From Thermoguttaceae bacterium (lineage in GTDB: Bacteria > Planctomycetota > Planctomycetia > Pirellulales > Thermoguttaceae), in NCBI GenBank assembly GCA_017939795.1, contig JAGBAA010000081.1, forward strand, positions 1 to 64,000: a stretch of DNA of 64,000 nt. Reading direction: 5' to 3'. Position numbers and translations under genes: made by a program. Below the pieces are notes generated by a model. The model was given only the letters and a program-made list of their open reading frames with translations. It was not told the DNA's origin and did no database searches. Shown here piece after piece: positions 39,301 to 47,120 of this stretch (the first letter of the stretch is position 1; every line of letters begins with the position of its first letter).

Positions 39301-39595
39301 CCCAGTCAGCACTCCAGCGGGAAATACCTCAACGGAATGGTTCACCACGTCAAAAGAAGGGGCGCATCCTAAACTCCTTCACTCTGTTCAAACAGTGGAA
39401 CCAAAATTCCTCATGGTCCTCATTCCCCGGAAGGACGATTCTGGGGTACTGCCGACCGTAAAAGCACTCCATCCAACTTCCGACCAAATCGGGACTGAGA
39501 TCAGATGGACCTGCGGCCGCGTTGACCGGATCGTATTTCGTCCGGGGGAAAACGGCATGGCACCGGAATTCCAAAGGGAAACCGAGCAGAAATAA
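36314..39595 (+). CDS. Secreted heparinase II/III-like polysaccharide lyase
   Basis: 1,093 residues with an AGGAG site and a signal peptide (residues 1-24, ending AVSL). Residues ~30-225 form a beta-rich domain. From ~241 ('HPRLLLHGKRLERIRAK') begins the (alpha/alpha) toroid of the heparinase II/III and alginate-lyase group ('YTRTFYVRALAFGYDWLYHWMTPEER', 'NWDPGLVSCAGLGILAM', 'DGCGHEGPAYLNYGIGAG'). The catalytic beta-sandwich part starts near residue 670 with 'HAAGHDQSDKGTFTLRAFG' and 'VIDSGYG', the family's best conserved block. A further beta-domain lies near ~870-950. It should cleave uronic-acid polysaccharides by beta-elimination in the periplasm or outside. The substrate (heparin-like, alginate or other) is not readable. 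It is divergent from the GH106-like gene. Confidence 0.83.
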   Translation: MNHFIPLFFICGILSFTAVQQAVSLTPAEQNVPVPADSVPSVSDAVFDTERHSLMPEENSSWKNSWNSKKNVKLERNRVPNLLSAEIDPSEFNFGWFQRRMPDGDLTQYCGIYGRFRVPPGNFGKKIHAMMVLAAPGKPSEYYSQEIGRCADSAGNWVEFFLPFSQFIPSRNASASSFGPHLLKPGDALEISISVGTTPMKIEFDSLRFVLKEEETALGRRVARMRFMRLLKPESEIDGNVHPRLLLHGKRLERIRAKASEGGIQQAGFERLMELAEDAIRKIDAEAPLNRAFAYELNPEMNSHQNRGRFEGTLTPLVIPLETLAAAAVISGNERYGKHAARALVNMARTLDVHSPEISQGFYYTRTFYVRALAFGYDWLYHWMTPEERMEVKVTLLGFIDDIYARSWEGSWGHHPLDRIWNWDPGLVSCAGLGILAMEGETLAAEDAMLFQFRRHLRDYLTLGIDFDGCGHEGPAYLNYGIGAGPHFAECLRDRGLGDLFLETNWKLIPIWLTAELLPNRRQWNNLSDCGFGQAAGSPVYAYTCGRLAELAKTDSVRRGEKLEAPRETFSGLSYLAHFQETPGPRHLSMGALAELMGWCWNHGSGARAPENFGDAAALAFVLFYEDCPIAKDPGIYLPKLQFFRGRGLVVARDGGYGKNALHLAVEAGPHAAGHDQSDKGTFTLRAFGADLVIDSGYGNDGNPKGSGSSFAHNVVLIDGQGQPMNWHNSSDGEITGLRHTETFDWIRTSAVNAWNFRYADKEKLPTGQNVEKADRHYLLVRSTGDGIPPYVVTFDDFRKKDGMKHEFTWQWHTPPENQFQIGETSWTSAAAGGSFRTLTTKPDKCRGKAVFELTAPETGRFWIAGLTRCAGADPGKSDSFWVKLNGGPRFCWDLVISLNFTWSLLKDREAGTPHILNLTKGEKVRCEIFAREPEAQLAFLALTPADKGLPPFPNDETSIPNDGSMLGASSAEKTEDPFLLETVTQETSKAVLTVFPVSTPAGNTSTEWFTTSKEGAHPKLLHSVQTVEPKFLMVLIPRKDDSGVLPTVKALHPTSDQIGTEIRWTCGRVDRIVFRPGENGMAPEFQRETEQK

Positions 39596-39732
39596 AAAAC
39601 GTAAAATATGGAGGCGAATACGAGAAAATGGGGAGATGCTCGACGATCTCCCCCGCCATCCATTTTCCGCGTTCCGACGCTCTCTGCTTTCACTCTCAAA
39701 CGATCCGGCGAAGTTTTGAAAATAGACCGGCT

Positions 39733-39755
39733 GGCGTTTGACCGCATCAAACGCC
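39733..39755 (+). terminator. Probable terminator after the lyase gene
   Basis: GGCGTTTGA (39733-39741), loop CCGCA, TCAAACGCC (39747-39755), then TCTTTC. The stem is perfect but the T-run is short. The surrounding 417-base gap (39,596-40,012) otherwise holds a GGGAGAT/ATCTCCC hairpin and a TATACT box at 39819-39824. Confidence 0.5.
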
Positions 39756-40012
39756 TCTTTCTAAACATTTTGTCTGAAAAATCCTGATTTTGCTCTAGGC
39801 GGAAATGGAAAATTTTTCTATACTGTGGTTTTGGGGAGAAGTTGGAGTTTTTCATTTCGAGGTCACTCTCGGTCCCGGCATTTATTTTACTTTTCCAAAA
39901 TCCGATTTATTTACCCCGGGATCCACTTAAAAAACTCCGCTTCAGACATGAAATTTCGATTTTCCATCAACGAGAGCCAATTTTCGAAGTACGGGGACGA
40001 ACCGATTTGCGA

Positions 40013-43000
40013 ATGAAAGCCCTTTTTTTCATTTTGCTCTTTTTCGGATACTCAGCTGCCGTTTTTGCGGGCAGTCCGGAGACAGTACGTCTGCGTTTAC
40101 GCTGGGGAGGCGTCGACAGCCCGGCATTTGGTGAAGTTCAATGCGAAAGCGGTACCCTCAGCGACCTTTCCCCGATCTCCATGGACCCGGAATGTCCCGG
40201 CGGCGCGTGGCTCGTCAACGGAAACGTCCAGATCCGGCAGTCTGTCGCCAAAAAGTACAATGGGTTCGACGTGACGGTCCCGTACCGTCCGGACGCCAAT
40301 CTTCTGGTCCAAATCGGAGCAGAGGCGGACTATTCCTCTGCGGCGCGTTTTGCGATCCCGCTTCGTGAGATCATCCGCAGCGGCAAAACGGCCCCGCTGG
40401 CGGAAGGTTCCAAATTTCAGTTTTCGGTCAGCCGCGTTCCCGGGGACGACCTCCGTGTCCAGATGGACCGCGACAATCTGGTCTTCGCACCGCGCGACAT
40501 GTTCCAGTGCACCGTCACGCCGGCACTTTGCTGGGAACCCCCAGTCCGCCCCGGCCACAAGATCCTTCCAGTCGAAAAACAGGAAACCATTCCTCAGACG
40601 AATGAGATCGGCGTACTGGAATTTTCGGTTTTCCGCGGAAGAGAGACTTTCCGTGTCCACAGCGGATCGATCGAAAATGTGCACCTTGACGGCACGATGC
40701 CGGCCCAGATCCACTTTCCCGTTCCGGAAAACGAGGGGGTCTACGATGTCGTCCTGAAGCTGCGCAAAGGTCCTGGCGGAAAAAATCTGCTCCACAGCCT
40801 GGGAAATACGCTGAGCGGAAGAAGTGCGGATGACGACGTTCTCGCAGAACGCCGCGTTCAGTTTCTTGTTCTGAATGACGGAACCGTCTCTGCCGCAGCC
40901 CCCGGCAATTACACTCTGAAACTGGAGATCGACCCATCCGATCCGGAATGGTGGAATCGTCTGGACCGGGAACAGCTCCGTCAGCTTGAATCGTGGGTCC
41001 CTAATACAGCTTCGCTCCAGAACGGAACACCGAAAGTCTTTCCCTGTGAAAAACAGAATTTCATGGAATTGCCTCAGGGACCGCTTCCGGCCGTCAATCC
41101 ATCCTGGAAAGCGTTTCCGCTGCTCGTCGAAAATCCCGGAATGCCGCACGTCCTCGAAGTCGAATATCCTGCGAACATGGAGCAGACGTACAGTTTAAGC
41201 ATCATGGAACCCAATGCAGCCGGAGCGATCGAGCCGCCGGGGATCGATTCCGGGATCAATGTATCGTCCCAGATCGGCATTTCAAAGCAGGATGCGATCC
41301 GTCTGGACAGACACCACATCCTGTTCTGGCCGCAGAGCAAAACGCCGATCCTTCTGATGGTGAACCGTCACGCACAAAAGTCAGCATTCATCGGAAAGAT
41401 CCGTCTTTACCATGCGGGAAACCATTTTGCCCGCAAAACTCCCGCCGCACTCATGAACGCCTCCGCCTCCGGAATACCCAACGGCACAGTTTCCGCGGCA
41501 TCGCCCGCAGTTGGCACCGAAACAGGAACAGGAGCAAATACCGGAGCGGCCCACTCAACATCCAGTCTTTCCAAAGCGGAAAAAAAACGTCTTGTTGCGC
41601 TTTTGATCGGCAAGCCGATGTTTTCGCAGACCTTTTCCTCCACCGAGATGAACAATGAGGTGACGGGACAGTGCATCTCCGACTGGCTTACGTTTTACGA
41701 AGGCGGAAAACGGCTCATTGAATACATGCAGCACGTAGGATTCAACGGTCTGGTACTTTCGGTCTACTCGGATGGAAGTACGATCTACCCGAGCCGGATC
41801 CTCACACCCACGCCGCGCTACGATAACGGAACGTATTTTCCGACGGCACAGGACCCCGTGCGCAAAGACATCGCAGAGATGCTTTTCCGACTTTTTGACC
41901 GTGAGGACCTGACGCTCATCCCGTCCATGGATTTTTCCTCGCCGATCAGCAACCTGGAAACTGCGGTCTACTTCCCCAATGCGGCTGAAGTGCGCAGTCA
42001 GGGAGGGAATTCCGGTCCGCTCCGATGGGTCAATCCGCGCGGTCGGGAACTCGTGACGCAGCGCAAGTCGCTGAAACACGGCGCACCGTACTACAATATC
42101 CTGAATCCCAAAGTTCAGGAGACGGTCCTGCGCAGCATCGCGGAAGTCGTGCGCCGCTATGGGCACCATCCGTCTTTCGGCGGTCTTTCGCTCCAGCTGC
42201 ACTCCGACAGTTTCCTCGTTCTGCCGAATCCGCAGTGGGGCATGGATCCGGACAGCATCGCCAGTTTTATTCAGGACACCGGCATCACGGTCCCTGAGGA
42301 CTACCTCAGCCGCATTCGTTTTCTGACTTCCGGTCCCGGAGCAAAACGCTGGCTCCAGTGGCGTGCAGCCCGAATGACCGTCTTTTACCGCAGGGCAGCT
42401 GCGCTCCTGAGCACGATCCCGAATGCGAAACTTTACCTGAACGGCACGAAGCTCTTCAGTCTAAATTCCCATCCGGAACTGATGCCGCGTCTGGACGGGA
42501 TCCTTTCCGCGGAAGAAGTCTTCCTCTATTTCGGTCTGGACATGAAGCAGCTGAAACTCGTGCCGAATCTCGTCGTTTCGAGACCGCAGGAGATCATGGC
42601 GAATCAGCCGCTCACCAAACTGGCGGGAAATCTCCAATGGCAGCAGACGCCGGGAACCTACCGAATGTTCCAGGACCAAAAGGAACCTGCGTCCCTTTTC
42701 TACCATTCGGCAGACATTCTGCGTCTGGAATCCTTCGATTCCGCCAGTCCGTTCAAGCCGACTTTCACGTGGATGGCGACGACCTATGCACAAACGACAC
42801 CGGAAGCACGCCGTCCGTACGCGGAATCTCTGGCGATGCTTGACGCATTCACCATCATGGATGGGGGGTGGAATCCGGTCTTCGGCAAAGAAGAAGCCCT
42901 GCGCGACACGATCTCCATCCTTTCCCAACTTCCGGCCGTCCATTTCAATTCCGCGATGCAGACAACGTCCGATACGCTTCAGTCCGCATCCCGGATCGTG

Positions 43001-44593
43001 CTGTTCCGCTCCTGTTCCCTCAATGGGACCAACTATGCGTATGCGGCAAACACGACCCCCTTCACTGCCATGGGAAAGGTCTACGTCCAGCAGGCTGCCG
43101 ATTCGCAGGAAGTGACCGCCTCCTCCATTTCCGCGATGCGACTGCGTGACGGCGGCGCGGAATCACTTCAGCGCGACACACGGGGACTTTACTGGCTGGT
43201 CCAGCTCGCTCCGTACCAGATCGAGGCGATCCAGTTCCGCGGTTCCCCGATCATGCTTCTGGATCCCGTATCCAAAACGACTCAGGACACGCGCGAAATA
43301 TTCCGTCAGGAGTACACGAGACTTCTCGTGTCTCTGGAAAACCTTAAAAAACCGGTTTACTATCTGGGACTGAAAAATGCGGGTTTTGAACAGACGTCAG
43401 CCGAAAACGGCGAATTCCCATATTGGACGGTCACCTATCCGCAAAATCAGGATCCAGGACTGGCTCAAAAGGCATTCAGTGCCTCCGGGAGTTCACCAGG
43501 CGGGACGTCTTTGAGCGGAACATTTTCTGCTGGAGATCCGCCTGCAGGAATGCTGTCTTCCGGAACAACATCCGCAGATGCTCCAGCAGCCGATTTTTCC
43601 GCACAGAGAGACAGCGGGATCGTCCCTGGCGCTTCCCTGCCCTCAGGTCTGCTTTCATCTTCCGTTTCCTCTTCCGGAGCGACGGTCCGCATGGCCGCTC
43701 CGACCGGCGGGGCATTCGGAAATTCCGGCGAAACGGAAACCGATCCGGCAAACCGAAATGCATCTGCGGCACTGGACTTTCAAAACACGGTTTTCGGCGC
43801 CAGTTCCCTTCGACTCACGAGTGAAGGTTCCCGCGTCCGCATCATGAGCCATCCTTTTGAGCTGAACGTCACGGGCCGTCTGACAGTCTATGTCTGGGTC
43901 CGTTCCGACCGGGACGGTGCCTCCATACCGATCCGATTCATCGTACGCGGCGAAGCACCCTCGGGGAAATTTTACCGAACGGCCAACCTCTCGTCCCCCC
44001 AGACCGGGATCGGGACCGAATGGAAACGCCTGGATATTCAGGTCAACGATCTGCCGCTTGAAAAGGGGACTCAGGTATGCCTTGGTTTTGAACTGTACGG
44101 AGCCGGAAATGTCTGGCTGGACAATATCCAGCTCTCCGACATCAACTTCTCTCCGTCAGAGATCGCCCAGATCCAGGGGATCTTCACGCAGCTCGAGAAC
44201 CGCATTGCCTGCGGCGACATCGCCCCCTGCGTTAATGCGCTGGAATGCTACTGGCTCCGGTTCCTCAGCGAAAACGTGGAATCCAGCGCGCCTCCGCGTT
44301 CTGCGCCGTTTGCCGAGATCGCCATGGAAAACGCTCCTTCAGCGTCTGCCCGAAACGGACTTCCGGACGAACACACGGATGGACACACGGATGGACACAC
44401 GGACGGCCTTCAGGAAATTCCCTACTCCAGGGCTCCGAAACTCCCGCATTTGGGCCAGCTTCCCCAACTGCCGAAATTTCCGTCCAAAAGTTCCGGAAGT
44501 GCCGAAAAGGAACTCGACAAAAAAGTGATCGAGTCCCAGACAGAAAAAAAACCGTCCTATCTGGACAAACTCAAAGGTCTCCTGCCCTGGTAG
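40013..44593 (+). CDS. Giant secreted protein with TIM-barrel-like centre and carbohydrate-binding-like C-terminus
   Basis: 1,526 residues from the ATG at 40013, the start that gives a clean signal peptide (MKALFFILLFFGYSAAVFAG); the frame runs back to 39842 without one. Residues ~20-500 are beta-rich. Residues ~525-900 look like a (beta/alpha) barrel of the GH10/'family 10-like' type: 'LIEYMQHVGFNGLVLSVYS', 'DREDLTLIPSMDFSSP', 'EVVRRYGHHPSFGGLSLQLH', 'IPNAKLYLNGTKLF'. Catalytic acids cannot be placed with confidence. A Ser/Gly/Ala-rich linker (~1150-1250) precedes a beta-sandwich like carbohydrate-binding modules (~1260-1380; 'LTVYVWVRSDRDG', 'GNVWLDNIQLSDI'). The tail contains HTDG repeats and proline-rich sequence. 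Likely polysaccharide-active or cell-surface; function unproven. Confidence 0.72.
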   Translation: MKALFFILLFFGYSAAVFAGSPETVRLRLRWGGVDSPAFGEVQCESGTLSDLSPISMDPECPGGAWLVNGNVQIRQSVAKKYNGFDVTVPYRPDANLLVQIGAEADYSSAARFAIPLREIIRSGKTAPLAEGSKFQFSVSRVPGDDLRVQMDRDNLVFAPRDMFQCTVTPALCWEPPVRPGHKILPVEKQETIPQTNEIGVLEFSVFRGRETFRVHSGSIENVHLDGTMPAQIHFPVPENEGVYDVVLKLRKGPGGKNLLHSLGNTLSGRSADDDVLAERRVQFLVLNDGTVSAAAPGNYTLKLEIDPSDPEWWNRLDREQLRQLESWVPNTASLQNGTPKVFPCEKQNFMELPQGPLPAVNPSWKAFPLLVENPGMPHVLEVEYPANMEQTYSLSIMEPNAAGAIEPPGIDSGINVSSQIGISKQDAIRLDRHHILFWPQSKTPILLMVNRHAQKSAFIGKIRLYHAGNHFARKTPAALMNASASGIPNGTVSAASPAVGTETGTGANTGAAHSTSSLSKAEKKRLVALLIGKPMFSQTFSSTEMNNEVTGQCISDWLTFYEGGKRLIEYMQHVGFNGLVLSVYSDGSTIYPSRILTPTPRYDNGTYFPTAQDPVRKDIAEMLFRLFDREDLTLIPSMDFSSPISNLETAVYFPNAAEVRSQGGNSGPLRWVNPRGRELVTQRKSLKHGAPYYNILNPKVQETVLRSIAEVVRRYGHHPSFGGLSLQLHSDSFLVLPNPQWGMDPDSIASFIQDTGITVPEDYLSRIRFLTSGPGAKRWLQWRAARMTVFYRRAAALLSTIPNAKLYLNGTKLFSLNSHPELMPRLDGILSAEEVFLYFGLDMKQLKLVPNLVVSRPQEIMANQPLTKLAGNLQWQQTPGTYRMFQDQKEPASLFYHSADILRLESFDSASPFKPTFTWMATTYAQTTPEARRPYAESLAMLDAFTIMDGGWNPVFGKEEALRDTISILSQLPAVHFNSAMQTTSDTLQSASRIVLFRSCSLNGTNYAYAANTTPFTAMGKVYVQQAADSQEVTASSISAMRLRDGGAESLQRDTRGLYWLVQLAPYQIEAIQFRGSPIMLLDPVSKTTQDTREIFRQEYTRLLVSLENLKKPVYYLGLKNAGFEQTSAENGEFPYWTVTYPQNQDPGLAQKAFSASGSSPGGTSLSGTFSAGDPPAGMLSSGTTSADAPAADFSAQRDSGIVPGASLPSGLLSSSVSSSGATVRMAAPTGGAFGNSGETETDPANRNASAALDFQNTVFGASSLRLTSEGSRVRIMSHPFELNVTGRLTVYVWVRSDRDGASIPIRFIVRGEAPSGKFYRTANLSSPQTGIGTEWKRLDIQVNDLPLEKGTQVCLGFELYGAGNVWLDNIQLSDINFSPSEIAQIQGIFTQLENRIACGDIAPCVNALECYWLRFLSENVESSAPPRSAPFAEIAMENAPSASARNGLPDEHTDGHTDGHTDGLQEIPYSRAPKLPHLGQLPQLPKFPSKSSGSAEKELDKKVIESQTEKKPSYLDKLKGLLPW
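44372..44407 (+). repeat. 12-bp tandem repeat encoding HTDG three times
   Basis: Three in-frame copies of CACACGGATGGA (last copy with two changes) near the 3' end of the giant secreted-protein gene. They encode His-Thr-Asp-Gly. Confidence 0.9.
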
Positions 44594-44657
44594 ACCAGTC
44601 CAGCCGTCATTTTCCGCAAAATTTTTATTTTTTTCGGAAAGTCAGGGCCTCGACACC

Positions 44658-44685
44658 TTGAGTTTTTAGCAAAATATGGTAAAAT
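44658..44685 (+). promoter_or_regulatory. Promoter of the GAF-HlyD/HlyD/M50 operon
   Basis: TTGAGT (44658-44663), 16-base spacer, TAAAAT (44680-44685). The leader would be ~255 bases. The 354-base gap (44,594-44,947) holds nothing else I can support. Confidence 0.6.
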
Positions 44686-44947
44686 GTTAAAGATATTTTG
44701 CCACATAGAAAAAACTGAAAGATGTTTCTGCATCCCCTGTGCCGCAGTTCCCGTTTTTCAGAAAACCGGAGGATCCGGATCCGAAACCGTTTGAAAACCA
44801 TTCATCCTTTTATGTACCGTTTCCTTTCGGTCGGCGGATTCCTTCACTCGGTTTTCGGTCTCCCGTTTCCGTTTCCGCATTCCACTTCGTTCATTTATTC
44901 CGTCAGTCACGATAGATAGTTCAACCTACTCAACCGGGACGAAATCC

Positions 44948-47002
44948 ATGTCAGCACAGCAGCCCATCACTCAAAACATGGTCGAACAGACCAAGCAGCA
45001 CATCAAGGAGCTGGTCGGAGAGATCACCCAGCTTTCCCGTACAGATATGCCTGCCGAGGAATTCTACGCGCAGTTTCTCCAGCGCATCGTGGAAGCCATT
45101 GCGGCGATCGGCGGCGTCGTTTGGAAGATGGGCGATACGGGAACGCTCGCGCTTCAGTGCCAGATCAATCTTCGGGAATCCGGTCTGACCGGCGTCGAAA
45201 AAGAGAAAATGGCGGAGCATTCCCGTCTGCTCTACAAAGCGCTTCGGCATCCGGAAGGGCTGAACGTTTCTCCGTATTCCTCATCGGAAGAGGAAGGCGG
45301 CGTCAATGGAAATCCGACTGGATGTATCGTGATCCTTCAGCCGCTCATTACGGAAGTGGAGACCGTGGGACTCGTGGAGATCTTCCAGCGTCCGGAAGTT
45401 TCCGGAAACACTCTGGCCGGCTACCAGCGATTTTTGCGTCAGATGAGTGAACTGGCGGTCGAATTCATGCGCACGCAGCAGCTCAAGAGCCTCGCGGACC
45501 GTCAGCTGCTCTGGAACCGCGTAGAGGAATTCGTCAAGACGATCCATGAATCCCTTGATCCCTACCAGACGGCGTACACGATCGCGAATGAAGGCCGTCG
45601 TCTGATCGAGTGCGACCGCGTCAGCGTCGCCATCCGCCGCGGTTCCCGATGCCGGGTGGAGGCCGTCAGCGGGCAGGACCTTTTCGACAAACGGTCCAAC
45701 ATGATCCGCCTTCTGAACAAACTGGCGACGTCCGTCGTTTCGGTCGAAGAACCGCTCTGGTACACTGGGGACACGACGAATCTGGCTCCGCAGGTCGAAA
45801 AGATCGTAGATGAGTACGTAGACGAATCGCACAGCAAGGCGGTCGTCGTGATCCCGCTCATCGAGCCGCTGCGCGAAGAAGACAAAGAGGACTTCAAGAA
45901 GCGCATGGACAATAAAAAGAAGCCGATCGGCGCATTGATCGTGGAGCAGATCGAGAACAGTGCGCTCCAAACGACGCTGCGCCAGCGTGTGGATCTGGTC
46001 GAAAAGCACGCCTGCGTCGCACTGGCCAATTCGCTTGAGCACAACAATCTCTTCCTCATGCCGCTCTGGCGCACGATCGGAAGATGGTCCTGGGTCATGA
46101 AAGCGCGAACGCTGCCCAAAACGATTTTGGTCCTCATTCTGCTCGTTTCGCTTTTGGTGGGGCTTTTCGTCTTCCCGTACAAATTCGAGGTCGAATCGGA
46201 AGGACGGCTCGTTCCGGTTGAAAAAGCGGAGATCTTCGCACCGATGGACGGCGACATTTCGACGGTAGACGTCATCCACGGCCAGACCGTCACGCCGGGA
46301 ATGCGTCTTGCGGCACTGCGGAATGTGGATCTTGAGGCGCAGATCACCAAACTTTACGGAGAGATCGTCCGCACCCAGTCGGAACGTTCCAGCAAAACGG
46401 CACTTTTGCGTCAGAGCAATGAAAAAATGGAGCAGAGCCGACTTGCTGGAGAGATCGACGAACTGAACGTCGCGCTTCAGTATCAGGCCGAGGAAATGAA
46501 GATCCTGCGGGAAAAGGAGCGAAATCTTCAGGTCGTCAGCCAGATCGAGGGCCTCGTCGTGACGTTTGACGTGAAGGAAAAGCTCGAAAATCGCCCGGTC
46601 CAGCGCGGTCAGGTCCTCATGGAAGTCGCCGACCCCAAGGGAGAATGGGAAGTAGAGCTCTACATGCCGGAGAAAAGGATCGGTCTGGTGCGCGAGGCAC
46701 AGAAAGCACTGGCGGACCAATTCCCGAACGGCGACCTGCGCGTGACCTTCATCCTCGCGTCTCAACCGGACCAGAAACTGACCGGACGCATCGTCGAGAT
46801 CCACAAAACGGCAGAAGTCCGCGAAGAGATGGGAAACACGGTCCTCGTCCGCGTCGCGTTCGATAAAAGCCAGGTCCCCAACCCAAACATGGGGGCGAGC
46901 GTCACCGGAAAGATCTACTGCGGCGAACGTTCCATCGGGTACGTCTGGTTCTACGACCTGATCGCATTCATCCAGCAGAAAGTCCTTTTCCGCTGGTTCT
47001 GA
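44948..47002 (+). CDS. GAF-domain HlyD-type membrane adaptor
   Basis: 684 residues. The N-terminal ~385 residues are cytoplasmic and contain a GAF-like sensory domain (about 190-365: 'VKTIHESLDPYQTAYTIANEGRRL' to 'IGALIVEQIE') preceded by a possible second, degenerate GAF (about 25-175). One transmembrane helix at ~390-412 (TILVLILLVSLLVGLFVF). The periplasmic part is an HlyD/barrel-sandwich adaptor: 'GRLVPVEKAEIFAPMDGDIS', 'VIHGQTVTPGMRLAAL', a coiled coil (~470-525), then 'EGLVVTFDVKEKLENRPVQRGQVLMEVAD'. Such adaptors link inner-membrane proteins to export or envelope complexes; the GAF part suggests a cytosolic signal controls it. First gene of a three-gene operon, with the next start ~120 bases on. 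No signal peptide, consistent with an N-in topology. Confidence 0.82.
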   Translation: MSAQQPITQNMVEQTKQHIKELVGEITQLSRTDMPAEEFYAQFLQRIVEAIAAIGGVVWKMGDTGTLALQCQINLRESGLTGVEKEKMAEHSRLLYKALRHPEGLNVSPYSSSEEEGGVNGNPTGCIVILQPLITEVETVGLVEIFQRPEVSGNTLAGYQRFLRQMSELAVEFMRTQQLKSLADRQLLWNRVEEFVKTIHESLDPYQTAYTIANEGRRLIECDRVSVAIRRGSRCRVEAVSGQDLFDKRSNMIRLLNKLATSVVSVEEPLWYTGDTTNLAPQVEKIVDEYVDESHSKAVVVIPLIEPLREEDKEDFKKRMDNKKKPIGALIVEQIENSALQTTLRQRVDLVEKHACVALANSLEHNNLFLMPLWRTIGRWSWVMKARTLPKTILVLILLVSLLVGLFVFPYKFEVESEGRLVPVEKAEIFAPMDGDISTVDVIHGQTVTPGMRLAALRNVDLEAQITKLYGEIVRTQSERSSKTALLRQSNEKMEQSRLAGEIDELNVALQYQAEEMKILREKERNLQVVSQIEGLVVTFDVKEKLENRPVQRGQVLMEVADPKGEWEVELYMPEKRIGLVREAQKALADQFPNGDLRVTFILASQPDQKLTGRIVEIHKTAEVREEMGNTVLVRVAFDKSQVPNPNMGASVTGKIYCGERSIGYVWFYDLIAFIQQKVLFRWF

Positions 47003-47120
47003 TGTCCGGCAGAAAGTCCTTTTCCGCTGGCTGCTCATGAAGCCCGGCGGTTTTCGCAAAAAACGAACGGCCGGACTTCGATTCCGCCAAAACAAGATTC
47101 CCCCTGAAAAAGGTCAAAAT

